Assembly (NCBI RefSeq): GCF_900177515.1
Contig: NZ_FXAK01000001.1
Coordinates: 186,001-250,000, forward strand
Source of the DNA: Azospirillum oryzae
GTDB lineage: Bacteria; Pseudomonadota; Alphaproteobacteria; Azospirillales; Azospirillaceae
DNA length: 64,000 nucleotides
Direction of reading: 5' to 3'
Within the stretch, counting starts at the first letter, position 1. Every line of letters starts with the position of its first letter. The notes beneath the pieces are model-generated. The model searched no databases, was not told where the DNA came from, and was given only the letters and a program-made list of their open reading frames with translations. Positions 17,661 to 26,124 of the stretch are shown piece by piece. A program made the position numbers and the translations under genes.

Positions 17661-17969
17661 GTGCCCAACCGGACCGCCATCCACTTCCCCCCCGACCATC
17701 CCACCGCCGCCGGACATTTCCCCGGCAACCCGATCATTCCGGGCGCGGTCCTGCTCGACACCGCCCTGACCGCCATCGCGGCGGCAGAGGGCCTGACCTC
17801 CGCTCCCAGCCGCCTGCGCGCCGCCAAGTTCCTGCACCCGGTCCGCCCCGGCGACCGCATGCTGGTCGAATGGCAGGCGGCCCCGGCCGGCGCCATCGCC
17901 TTCACCGGCAGCGTGAACGGCCGTCCCGTGATGACCGCCACCATCATGACCGGCAGCGTGACCTCATGA
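17661..17969 (+). CDS. Hotdog-fold dehydratase, ApeI-like
   Basis: 102 residues starting with GTG at 17661, preceded by AGGGGACG. The HFPGNPIIPGAVLLD motif (19-33) is the FabA/FabZ-type hotdog signature containing the active-site His and the G-x-P turn. The protein is a single short hotdog domain, like ApeI of aryl-polyene systems, which dehydrates 3-hydroxyacyl-ACP. It starts 11 bases after the ligase stop and overlaps the following start (ATGA). Confidence 0.85.
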   Translation: MPNRTAIHFPPDHPTAAGHFPGNPIIPGAVLLDTALTAIAAAEGLTSAPSRLRAAKFLHPVRPGDRMLVEWQAAPAGAIAFTGSVNGRPVMTATIMTGSVTS

Positions 17970-18931
17970 AGCTCCCCCTGCGCGCCAAGCCGGCAGCGGA
18001 CCCCGCGGCCTCCCCCATCGCCCCGCCGCCACCGCGCCGCCGTCGCCGCAAGGAGTGGATGACCCGGCCGGAGCGCAGCACGACCGCCGCCATCAAGTTC
18101 ATCGTCTGGGTCGCCCTGCGCCTCGGCCGGCGGGCGGCGCGGCTGCTGCTCTATCCGATCTGCCTCTATTTCGTGCTGTTCTCGCGCAAGCCACGCCGGG
18201 CGTCGGCGCTGTTCCTGTCGAAGGCGCTGGGCCGCAAGCCCGGCTTCGGCGACCTGTTCCGCCACTATCACGTCTTCGCCGCCTGCCTGCTCGACCGCGT
18301 CTTCTTCCTGAACGACCAGTCCGACGATTTCGACATCCGCGTCCATGGCGAGGATATCGTCATCGACCTGATGCAGCGGGGGGAGGGTTGCCTGCTGCTC
18401 GGCGCCCATATGGGCAGCTTCGAGGCGATCCGCATGCTGGGCCACCGCCAGCGCGACCTGCGCGTCAGTCTGGTGATGTATGAGGAGAACGCCCGCAAGA
18501 TCAACTCGGTCCTCAACGCCATCAACCCGCTTCTATCCATGGAGGTGATCGGGCTGGGCCGGCCGGACTCGATGCTGCGCGTGCGCGAAAGGCTGGACCA
18601 GGGTCATTTCGTCGGCATGCTCGCCGACCGCACCCTGGACGGGGAGGAAGAGGCCCGCCTGCCCTTCCTCGGCCAGCCCGCCGGCTTCGCGCTCGGCCCC
18701 TTCCAGCTGGCGGCGATGCTGAAGCGGCCGGTGGTGCTGATGGTCGGGATCTATCAAGGCGGCCGGCGTTACGACGTCCATTTCGAGCGCATCGCCGATT
18801 TCTCCAATGTGCCGGTGCAGGACCGGCCGGGGCTTGTCCGCTGGGCAGCCGGGCGCTTCGCCGACCGGCTGGAGCATCACGCCCTGTCCTCCCCCTACAA
18901 CTGGTTCAATTTCTATGATTTCTGGAAATAG
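17966..18931 (+). CDS. LpxL/HtrB-like lipid acyltransferase
   Basis: 321 residues. A basic N-terminus (PPPRRRRRK) is followed by a membrane anchor at about 40-73. The Bacterial lipid A acyltransferase pattern is present: GAHMGSFEA with the HX4E-type acyltransferase motif, MLADRTLDGEE, and the C-terminal YNWFNFYDFW ending seen in cluster-encoded LPLAT proteins. It would transfer an acyl chain, probably attaching the polyene to a lipid at the inner membrane. It overlaps the dehydratase and the next gene. Confidence 0.85.
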   Translation: MKLPLRAKPAADPAASPIAPPPPRRRRRKEWMTRPERSTTAAIKFIVWVALRLGRRAARLLLYPICLYFVLFSRKPRRASALFLSKALGRKPGFGDLFRHYHVFAACLLDRVFFLNDQSDDFDIRVHGEDIVIDLMQRGEGCLLLGAHMGSFEAIRMLGHRQRDLRVSLVMYEENARKINSVLNAINPLLSMEVIGLGRPDSMLRVRERLDQGHFVGMLADRTLDGEEEARLPFLGQPAGFALGPFQLAAMLKRPVVLMVGIYQGGRRYDVHFERIADFSNVPVQDRPGLVRWAAGRFADRLEHHALSSPYNWFNFYDFWK

Positions 18932-19532
18932 ACCGGCCCGCCGCCCAATCCTGGCGGCCTTGGGAGCGGGCTTGGCCGCCCTGCTGCTGTCAAGCGTCGC
19001 CACACCGGCACCGGCGGCGGAATCCTGGGGCCTGGAGGATCTGTTCGCTCGCTTCGCCAAGATCGCCGCCTCCAGCGCCCGCTTCACCGAGACGCGCGAG
19101 ATCGGCATGCTGACCGCCCCGCTGGAAAGCAGCGGCACGCTGACCTACCGCCGCCCGGACTTCCTGGAAAAGCGTACCCTGCAGCCCCAGTTGGAAGGCC
19201 TGCGGCTGGAGGGCGACCGGCTGACCCTGACCCAGGCGGACGGCGCGTCGCGCACGCTGTCGGTGTCCGCCATGCCGGAAATCCAGACCTATGTGGAGAG
19301 CATCCGCGCCACCCTGCGCGGCGACGTGCCAACCATCATGCGCTTCTACGAAGTGGCTTTGGAAGGCACGCTGCAGGATTGGCGCATGCAGCTGACCCCA
19401 CGGGCGGAGGAGGCGCGCAGGACCGTACAGCGCATCGTCATCGCCGGCCGCGGTGCCGTCATCCGCCGGATCGAGGTTCTCCAGGCCGACGGCGACCGCT
19501 CCATCATGACCATCCAGCCCGATCCTGCATGA
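18915..19532 (+). CDS. LolA-like outer-membrane lipid carrier
   Basis: 205 residues with an N-terminal signal (RPILAALGAGLAALLLSSVA, then PAPAAE). The mature part has the LolA-type pattern SSARFTETREIGML, LESSGTLTYRRPDFLEK and LDGxRLTL-like repeats of an incomplete beta-barrel. Cluster-encoded LolA proteins carry aryl-polyene lipids across the periplasm. It starts 17 bases inside the acyltransferase gene and its stop overlaps the exporter start, so translational coupling is likely. Confidence 0.85.
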   Translation: MISGNRPARRPILAALGAGLAALLLSSVATPAPAAESWGLEDLFARFAKIAASSARFTETREIGMLTAPLESSGTLTYRRPDFLEKRTLQPQLEGLRLEGDRLTLTQADGASRTLSVSAMPEIQTYVESIRATLRGDVPTIMRFYEVALEGTLQDWRMQLTPRAEEARRTVQRIVIAGRGAVIRRIEVLQADGDRSIMTIQPDPA

Positions 19533-21889
19533 CGGCGGCGGTACGAAGGGGCGGATGGGCCATCGCGCTGTGGCTGGCCGGGCTGATTGCCTGCGGCCTT
19601 CTGGTTGCGCGCACGCCGGTCACCGCCGACCTGTCCGCCTTCCTGCCGCGCTCCCCCTCCGCCACCCAGCAATTGCTGGTCGACCAGCTGCGCGACGGCG
19701 TCGTCTCCCGCCTGATCCTGGTCGCCATCGAAGGCGACGAGCCGGATCGCCTGACCGACCTCAGCCGCGCGCTCGCCGCCCGGCTGCGCGGCAACCCGCT
19801 GGTGGCGGCGGTCGAAAATGGCGAGCGGACGGCGCACGGCGCCGATGGTGCCTATCTCTGGTCCAACCGCTATCTCCTCAGCCCCGCCGTCACCCCTGAC
19901 CGCTTCACCGCCGAGGGTCTGCGCGAAGCCCTGCAGAACGACCTACGCCTGCTGCAATCGCCCGCCGGCATGGCCCTGAAGCAGGCGTTGCCGGCCGATC
20001 CCACCGCCGAGATCCTGCGCCTGACCGACCGGATGCTCGGCGACGCAACTGGCCCGGCCAGCCGCAACGGCGTGTGGATGTCCGCCGACGGGTCGCGGGC
20101 ACTGCTGCTGGTGCAGACCACTGCCCCGGGCTTCGACATGGACGCCCAGCAGCAGACGCTCGACCTAGTCCGCGGCGCCTTCGACGAGGCACGGGCGGCG
20201 ACCGGCTCCGCCCAACTGGTGATGACCGGGCCGGCCGTCTTCTCCGTCCAGACCCGCGACCGGATCGAGGCGGACGCCCGACGATCCTCCATCATCGCCA
20301 CGGTGCTGGTGGCCGGGGTGCTGCTGCTGGTCTACCGATCCCTTCGCGCATTGGTCCTGTCGCTGCTGCCGGCGGCGACCGGCGCGCTGGCCGGGGTTGC
20401 GGCGGTGGGCTTGAGCTTCGGCACGGTGCATGGCATCACGCTGGGGTTCGGCGTCACCCTGCTGGGCGAGAGCGTCGATTACGCCATCTACCTGTTCACC
20501 CAGACCCAGCCGGGCAGCCCGGCGCGCCGCACCCTGCTGCGCATCTGGCCGACCCTGCTCCTGGGGGTGGCGACCTCCGTCGTCGGATTCGGCACCATGC
20601 TGTTCTCCAGCTTCAGCGGCTTGGCGCAACTCGGCCTGTTCTCCATCACCGGGCTGGTGGTGGCATTGGCGGTCACCCGCTGGGTGCTGCCGTCGCTGCT
20701 CCCGCAGGACTATTCCACCGAACGCCCGGCAAGGCTGGCACCGCTGCTGACCACCCTGACCAGTGCGGCCCCGGCCTTGCGCCTGCCGCTCGTCGCCGTG
20801 ACGCTGCTGTCTCTGGCATGGCTGGCCTATCAGGGTGCGACCGTCTGGTCGGCCGAGCTGTCCAGCCTCAGCCCGGTCGCCGAAGCCGACCAGCGGCTTG
20901 ACGAGGCATTGCGCCGCGACCTCGGCGCCCCCGACGCCGGCCATCTGCTGGTCACCGGCGCCCCGACGGTGGACGGGGCGCTGGCCGCCGCCGAACGCCT
21001 CTCCGCCTCGCTGGAGGCACTGGCCCGCGACCATCTGATCGCCGGTTACGACTCCCCCGCCCTCGTCCTTCCAAGCCAGGAGGCGCAGCGCGCGCGCCAA
21101 GCCGCCCTGCCATCGCCCGACCAGCTGCGCACCGCCCTGACCAAAGCCCTGCAAGACCTGCCCTTCCGCGCGGGCGCCTTCGCCCCCTTCCTGACCGACA
21201 TCGAAAATGCCCGGAGCCAGCCATTGCTGACGCCGGCCAGCCTGGACGGCACCAGCCTGAAGCTGAAATTCGACTCGTTGCTGGTCCGCACCGGCACCGG
21301 CTGGACCGCCATGCTGCCCCTGCGCGGAGTCGCCGACCCGCAGGCGCTCAGCATCCGGCTGGCCGGCGACCCGGCGGCCAAGGGCGCCATCCTGCTGAAC
21401 CTGAAGGAGGAATCCGACAGCCTGTACCGCACCTATCGGCAGGAGGCGCTGACGCTGGCCGTCCTCGGCGCCATCGCCATCACGATGCTGCTGGCGGCGG
21501 CCCTGCGGTCCGTCCGCTCGCTGGTCGCGGCGGTGATGCCGCTGGCCGCGGCGGTGGTCATCACCATGGCCTTGCTGACCGTTCTGGGACAGACGCTGTC
21601 GATCTTCCATCTGGTGGGCCTGCTGCTGGTGGTCGGTGTCGGCTCCAACTATTCGCTGCTGTTCGAGCGGCCGGAGCCGTCCGCCGCCTTGCGCGAGCGC
21701 ACCGTCGCCTCCGTCGCCATCGCCAACCTCTGTACGGTGATCGGCTTCGGCACGCTGGCGTTCTCCGGAATTCCCGTGCTGCACGGCATCGGCATGACGG
21801 TGGCCATCGGCGCCTTCCTCAGCCTCGCCTTCGCCGCGGTGCTGAGCCGCCGGCATCCCGCCGCAGCGGAGGTTCCCTGCCATGGCTGA
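19529..21889 (+). CDS. MMPL/RND-family lipid exporter
   Basis: 786 residues. The first membrane helix (about 8-25) is followed by a large periplasmic domain. Then come helices around 250-430, a second periplasmic domain and a terminal helix bundle (about 640-780), giving the 1+5+1+5 plan of MMPL exporters. GVTLLGESVDYAIYL and LLLVVGVGSNYSLL are the conserved charged or small-residue helices IV and X. Homologues in aryl-polyene and xanthomonadin clusters export the pigment lipid. Start overlaps the LolA stop (ATGA). Confidence 0.88.
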   Translation: MTAAVRRGGWAIALWLAGLIACGLLVARTPVTADLSAFLPRSPSATQQLLVDQLRDGVVSRLILVAIEGDEPDRLTDLSRALAARLRGNPLVAAVENGERTAHGADGAYLWSNRYLLSPAVTPDRFTAEGLREALQNDLRLLQSPAGMALKQALPADPTAEILRLTDRMLGDATGPASRNGVWMSADGSRALLLVQTTAPGFDMDAQQQTLDLVRGAFDEARAATGSAQLVMTGPAVFSVQTRDRIEADARRSSIIATVLVAGVLLLVYRSLRALVLSLLPAATGALAGVAAVGLSFGTVHGITLGFGVTLLGESVDYAIYLFTQTQPGSPARRTLLRIWPTLLLGVATSVVGFGTMLFSSFSGLAQLGLFSITGLVVALAVTRWVLPSLLPQDYSTERPARLAPLLTTLTSAAPALRLPLVAVTLLSLAWLAYQGATVWSAELSSLSPVAEADQRLDEALRRDLGAPDAGHLLVTGAPTVDGALAAAERLSASLEALARDHLIAGYDSPALVLPSQEAQRARQAALPSPDQLRTALTKALQDLPFRAGAFAPFLTDIENARSQPLLTPASLDGTSLKLKFDSLLVRTGTGWTAMLPLRGVADPQALSIRLAGDPAAKGAILLNLKEESDSLYRTYRQEALTLAVLGAIAITMLLAAALRSVRSLVAAVMPLAAAVVITMALLTVLGQTLSIFHLVGLLLVVGVGSNYSLLFERPEPSAALRERTVASVAIANLCTVIGFGTLAFSGIPVLHGIGMTVAIGAFLSLAFAAVLSRRHPAAAEVPCHG

Positions 21890-22688
21890 GCGCCGGTGGA
21901 CGCCATCGCCCCTGCTCCACGCCTCGGCCGCCCTGCACGTCGCCGCCCTGGCCGGTGTGTCGGCTTTGCCCGCGGCATGGCCCTGGGCGCTGGGGGCGGT
22001 GGCCGGCAACCATGCCCTGCTCGGCGCCATCGGGCTCTGGCCGCGCAGCAGCCTGCTCGGCCCCAACCTGCGCCGCCTGCCGGCGGACAATGCGCGGCGG
22101 GGCCAAGTCGGTCTCTGTTTTGACGACGGCCCCGATCCGGAGGTGACCCCCGCCGTCCTCGACCTACTCGACCGCGCGAACACCAAGGCGAGCTTCTTCT
22201 GCATCGCCGACCGCGCCGCCCGCCAACCCGCCCTGATCGACGCCATCGTCCGCCACGGGCATACGGTGGAGAACCACAGCTGGCACCATTCCCACCGCTT
22301 CGCCGCCTTGGGCATCCGCGCCATCCGCCGAGAAGTGGGGGAGGCGCAGCGCATCCTGACCGACCTTGCCGGCCGGCCACCGCGCTTCTTCAAGCCGCCG
22401 GCCGGCCTGCGGAATCCTTTGCTCGACCCTGTGCTTGCCAGCTTCGGCCTGCGTCTGGCGACCTGGACCCGGCGCGGCTACGACGCCGTGCGGCGCGACC
22501 CGGCGAGGGTGGAGCGGCGCCTCGTCCGCAACCTCGCGCCCGGCGACCTGCTGATGCTGCATGACGGTTCCGCCGCGCGCGGTGAAGACGGCCGGCCGGT
22601 GGTGCTGACGGTGCTGCCGCGCCTGCTCGACACCGTGGCCGCCCACGGGCTGACCGCCGTTTCGCTGGAGGTGGTGGCCGATGACTGA
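21882..22688 (+). CDS. NodB-type polysaccharide deacetylase (carbohydrate esterase 4)
   Basis: 268 residues. Two hydrophobic segments (10-30 and 36-54) anchor it to the membrane. The NodB domain has motif 1 FDDGPDPE (80-87) with the catalytic and metal Asp pair, and motif 2 with the metal histidines H132 and H136 in ENHSWHH. Motif 4 reads HDGSAARGE, so the active site looks complete. CE4 enzymes remove N- or O-acetyl groups from sugars. Its place between exporter and methyltransferase, with 8-base overlaps on both sides, suggests it modifies a sugar head group of the exported lipid. Confidence 0.87.
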   Translation: MAERRWTPSPLLHASAALHVAALAGVSALPAAWPWALGAVAGNHALLGAIGLWPRSSLLGPNLRRLPADNARRGQVGLCFDDGPDPEVTPAVLDLLDRANTKASFFCIADRAARQPALIDAIVRHGHTVENHSWHHSHRFAALGIRAIRREVGEAQRILTDLAGRPPRFFKPPAGLRNPLLDPVLASFGLRLATWTRRGYDAVRRDPARVERRLVRNLAPGDLLMLHDGSAARGEDGRPVVLTVLPRLLDTVAAHGLTAVSLEVVADD

Positions 22689-23490
22689 CGCCGTCTTCCG
22701 TGAACTGGTCGCCGCCGCCGCGAGCCCCTACCGCCGATGCGGCCGTTACGCCTGGAATTTCGCCAAGGGCAAGCTGTCCGGCGATCCCGTCTTCCGTCAC
22801 CTGCTGACCCAGCCGCTGCTGCCAACCTGTGGCCGGCTTCTCGACCTCGGTTGCGGCCAAGGTGTCCTGACGGCGTTGCTGCGCGCGGCGGCGACGCGGC
22901 ACGCAGCCGGCGGCTGGCCGGCCGACTGGCCCGTTCCTCCCGCCGCCCTCGCCACGCAGGGCGTCGAACTGTCGCCGAGGCGGGTGCGGATCGCCCGATC
23001 GGCGTTGGGTACCGATGCCGTCGTCCAGGGCGACATCCGCAACGCCGCCCTGCCGCCCTGCGAGGCCATCGTCATCCTCGACGTTCTGCTCTACCTGAGC
23101 CGCAGCGAACAGGCGGCAATGCTCGCCCGCTGCGCCGACGCGCTGGCACCGGGCGGACTGCTGCTGTTGCGGGAGGCCGACGCCGGCGGCGGCCTGCCCT
23201 TCCAAATCACCCGCTGGGCCGAGCAGATCGCCTGTGCCGCCCGTGGCCGCTGGCGCCAGCCCCTGACTTACCGTCCGGCAGCGGAGTGGTCCGCACTGCT
23301 GGTTGATTTAGGCTTCGTCACGGAGGCTCTGCCGATGAGCCAGGGCACACCATTCGCCAACACCTTGTTCATAGGCCGCCGAAGCAACGCCTCAGTCCAA
23401 ATTTGTCCTTCCGGGCATGAATTTTCCAATGCTAGCATTTCACCGGAAATGAAACCGCAATCTGCCGCCTGCCCCGCCCAACGATCATAA
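22681..23490 (+). CDS. SAM-dependent methyltransferase
   Basis: 269 residues. SAM motif I is LLDLGCGQG, the post-I acidic residue is in GVELSP, and VVQGDIR and VILDVLLYLS follow, giving a class I Rossmann methyltransferase. The last 40 residues (from RRSNASV) read unlike the rest and are encoded by A/T-richer DNA, so the functional protein may end near residue 230. It lies in the middle of the polyene operon and might methylate the aryl head or a sugar. Substrate is not known. Confidence 0.83.
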   Translation: MTDAVFRELVAAAASPYRRCGRYAWNFAKGKLSGDPVFRHLLTQPLLPTCGRLLDLGCGQGVLTALLRAAATRHAAGGWPADWPVPPAALATQGVELSPRRVRIARSALGTDAVVQGDIRNAALPPCEAIVILDVLLYLSRSEQAAMLARCADALAPGGLLLLREADAGGGLPFQITRWAEQIACAARGRWRQPLTYRPAAEWSALLVDLGFVTEALPMSQGTPFANTLFIGRRSNASVQICPSGHEFSNASISPEMKPQSAACPAQRS

Positions 23491-23500
23491 GAACTTCATC

Positions 23501-24694
23501 GTGCATCCACTTTCCCTAAGCCATATGAGCATCGTCAGCAGTCTTGGCGCCGGCCAGAATGCAACCCTGGATGCTCTGCGCAACGGCCGGGGCGGCCTGA
23601 AACCTTGCAGTTTCGAGACGGTCACGCTCGACACGCACATCGGCGAGGTGGCGGGGCTGGAGGACATCCTGTTGCCGCCGGAGCTTGCGAGTTATGACTG
23701 CCGCAACAACCGGCTGGCCGAGATGGCACTGCACCAGGACGGCTTCGCCGATGCGGTCGCCGCAGCGCGCGAGCGCTATGGCGCCGACCGGATCGGGGTT
23801 TTCCTGGGCACCAGCACCTCCGGCATCCTGTCTGCCGAATTGGCGTTCCGGGCGCGCGACCCGCAGACCGGGGCCTTGCCCGCCGCCTTCAGCTTCGCCA
23901 CCACCCACAGCACCGGTTCGCTCGCCGACTTCGTCCGCCACCGGCTGGGGCTGGAGGGACCAGCCTTCGTCGTCTCCTCCGCCTGCGCGACGACGTCGAA
24001 GGTCTTCGCCAACGCCGCGCGCATGATCGCCACCGGCCTCTGCGACGCCGCCGTGGTCGGCGGGGCCGACAGCCTGTGCCTGACGACGCTCTACGGCTTC
24101 CATTCGCTGGAACTGATCTCCCCCACCCCCTGCCGACCCTTTGACGCGGAGCGCAGCGGCGTCTCGCTCGGCGAGGGCGCCGGCTTCGCCCTGCTGGAGC
24201 GCGCGGCCGATAAGCCGCCGCCCGGCAGCATCAATCTGTTGGGCGCTGGCGAGAGCAACGACGCGCACCACATGTCGACCCCGCATCCGGAAGGGCTGGG
24301 CGCCCGGCTGGCGATGGAGCGGGCGCTGGCCAGCGCCGGCCTGCGCCCCACCGATATCGACTATGTCAACCTGCACGGCACCGCCACCAGCTACGGCGAC
24401 GCGGCGGAGGATCAGGCGATCACCGGCCTGCTCGGCACCCGCACCCCGGTCAGTTCCACCAAGGGCTACACCGGTCACACGCTGGGTGCCGCCGGCATCG
24501 TCGAGGCCATCATCAGCGTGCTGGCGCTGCGCACCGGCCTGATCCCCGGAAGCCCGCAGACCCGCAACCTCGACCCCGCCCTGCGCTGCCGCTATCTGCT
24601 GGCCAACGAGAACGGACGGCTCGACCGGGTGATGACCAACTCCTTCGGCTTCGGCGGCAGCAACAGCAGCCTGATCTTCGGGTGGGCCGCCTGA
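23501..24694 (+). CDS. Beta-ketoacyl-ACP synthase (FabF-like, aryl-polyene type)
   Basis: 397 residues, KASII fold. The full triad is visible: Cys162 in SSACATTSK, His292 in NLHGTAT and His326 in YTGHTLGAAG, so it should condense malonyl units. The GTG start at 23501 gives the N-terminus HPLSLSHMSIVSSLGAG that is usual for ApeO/FabB-like synthases; an ATG at 23525 would remove part of the first strand. It follows the methyltransferase by 10 bases and overlaps the next gene by one base. Confidence 0.9.
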   Translation: MHPLSLSHMSIVSSLGAGQNATLDALRNGRGGLKPCSFETVTLDTHIGEVAGLEDILLPPELASYDCRNNRLAEMALHQDGFADAVAAARERYGADRIGVFLGTSTSGILSAELAFRARDPQTGALPAAFSFATTHSTGSLADFVRHRLGLEGPAFVVSSACATTSKVFANAARMIATGLCDAAVVGGADSLCLTTLYGFHSLELISPTPCRPFDAERSGVSLGEGAGFALLERAADKPPPGSINLLGAGESNDAHHMSTPHPEGLGARLAMERALASAGLRPTDIDYVNLHGTATSYGDAAEDQAITGLLGTRTPVSSTKGYTGHTLGAAGIVEAIISVLALRTGLIPGSPQTRNLDPALRCRYLLANENGRLDRVMTNSFGFGGSNSSLIFGWAA

Positions 24695-25506
24695 TGCGGG
24701 CCTATGTCGAGGGCATCGGCCTGCTCGGCCCCGGTCTTCCGGGCTGGGCCGACTCGCGCGCCATCCTGGCCGGCGAGCGCCCCTATGTCGCGGCCCCGGC
24801 CGTGCTGACCGCCAGTCCGCTCCTGCCCCCGGCCGAACGGCGGCGCAGCGTGCCCACCGTCAAGCTCGCCATGGCGGTGGGGGCGGAGGCGTTGGAGCAG
24901 GCCGGCCGCGACCCGGCAACCGTCGCCACCGTCTTCACTTCCTCCAGCGGCGATCCCGACACGCTGCACCAGATCCTGGAGACCCTGGCGACGGAGGAGC
25001 GCGACATCTCGCCGACGCGCTTCCACAACTCCGTCCACAACGCGCCGGCCGGCTATTGGAGCATCGCCACCCGCTGCCGCGAGCCCTCCACCAGCCTGTC
25101 GGCCCATGACGAGAGCTTCCAGACCGGCCTGCTGGAGGCGGCGGCGGAGGTCTCTGCCGATGGCTGGACCGTCGGGCTGATCGCCTACGACCTGCCCTAT
25201 CCGGAGCCGTTGAACAAGGTCCGTCCCATCGCCGGCATCTTCGGCACCGCCCTGCTGCTGACCCCGCAACCGACCGACCGCTGCCTCGCCCGGTTGGACA
25301 TCGGGCTGTCGCGCGGAGGGGAGCCGGTCAGCCTCATGGCCGACCTCGGCCTGGAGGCCCTGCGCACCGGCAATCCGACCGCCCGCGCCCTGCCGCTGCT
25401 GGCGGCGCTGGCGCGGGTGATTGCCGGCGGTACGCCGGAAACGGTGATGCTCGACCTGCCGCCGGGCGGGCGGGTGGTGGTGCGGGTCGGCGCGCCATGC
25501 CGATGA
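24694..25506 (+). CDS. Ketosynthase-like chain-length-factor protein, ApeC-like
   Basis: 270 residues, a shortened ketosynthase fold. Where an active enzyme has its nucleophile Cys, this protein reads TSLSAHDESFQ, and the second His motif (TGH) is missing, so it is not a condensing enzyme by itself. This is the pattern of the chain-length-factor-like ApeC partner, which pairs with the active synthase encoded just upstream. The HNSVHNAPAGYWSIA motif is typical of the group. It overlaps the synthase by one base and the dehydratase by ten. Confidence 0.85.
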   Translation: MRAYVEGIGLLGPGLPGWADSRAILAGERPYVAAPAVLTASPLLPPAERRRSVPTVKLAMAVGAEALEQAGRDPATVATVFTSSSGDPDTLHQILETLATEERDISPTRFHNSVHNAPAGYWSIATRCREPSTSLSAHDESFQTGLLEAAAEVSADGWTVGLIAYDLPYPEPLNKVRPIAGIFGTALLLTPQPTDRCLARLDIGLSRGGEPVSLMADLGLEALRTGNPTARALPLLAALARVIAGGTPETVMLDLPPGGRVVVRVGAPCR

Positions 25507-25946
25507 CGCGCGAACAGCTGGCGGCGCTGATCCCCCACGCCGGCACCATGTGCCTGCTGGACGGCGTGCTGTCCTGGGACCGCAGCCGCATCCGCTGCAT
25601 TGCCCGCAGCCACCGCGACACGGGCAACCCGCTGCGCCATGCCGGGCGGCTCGCCGCGCTGTGCGGGGTCGAATATGCGTCCCAGGCGATGGCGGTGCAT
25701 GGCGGGCTGACGGCCGGCGGTGAACGCCCCGCTGCCGGCTATCTCGCCAGCCTGCGCGACCTTGCCTGCCACGTCGCCCGGCTCGACGACATCGCGGAGG
25801 ATCTGGTCATCGACGCCGAGAACTTGACGGGCGAGGGCAGCCGGGTGATCTACGCCTTCTCCCTATCGGCCGGAGACCGGGAACTGCTGAGCGGCCGGGC
25901 GGCGGTGGTGATCGACACCGAGATTATTGGGGTGGAGAAGGCATGA
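25497..25946 (+). CDS. 3-hydroxyacyl-ACP dehydratase, ApeP-like hotdog protein
   Basis: 149 residues. The N-terminal PHAGTMCLLD motif supplies the His, and GVEYASQAMAVHGG is the second conserved hotdog element of the ApeP group. It catalyses the dehydration step after ketoreduction in polyene assembly. It is the second dehydratase of the cluster besides the small one at 17.7 kb. Starts at 25497 or 25503 are possible. Its end is followed after 31 bp by the third REPIN. Confidence 0.87.
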   Translation: MPMTREQLAALIPHAGTMCLLDGVLSWDRSRIRCIARSHRDTGNPLRHAGRLAALCGVEYASQAMAVHGGLTAGGERPAAGYLASLRDLACHVARLDDIAEDLVIDAENLTGEGSRVIYAFSLSAGDRELLSGRAAVVIDTEIIGVEKA

Positions 25947-25977
25947 GGGAGATGTTGAGCGCGGTCTGGCGAAATCT

Positions 25978-26089
25978 CCCTCTCCCCCCCGGGGAGAGGG
26001 TCGGGGTGAGGGGGAGGCACTGCGTTCCCTTCCGAGAATCCTCACCCCGCGTCCCCCTCACCCTAACCCTCTCCCCGGGGGGGAGAGGG
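25978..26089. repeat. REPIN-like element 3
   Basis: Palindromes at 25978-26000 and 26067-26089 are both CCCTCTCCCC-N3-GGGGAGAGGG, inverted relative to each other. Inner arms TCGGGGTGAGGGGGA and CCCCCTCACCCTAA are nearly complementary. It splits the polyene operon between the ApeP-like dehydratase and the reductase gene. Confidence 0.8.
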
Positions 26090-26124
26090 GAATCATCTGC
26101 ACTGGATGACCATGAGCGTTCGCC

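Noticed and set aside
20165..22393. A 742-residue minus-strand open frame over the MMPL exporter
   Set aside because: Composition is Gln/Gly/Arg-rich without domains, typical of antisense frames of membrane proteins in GC-rich genomes.
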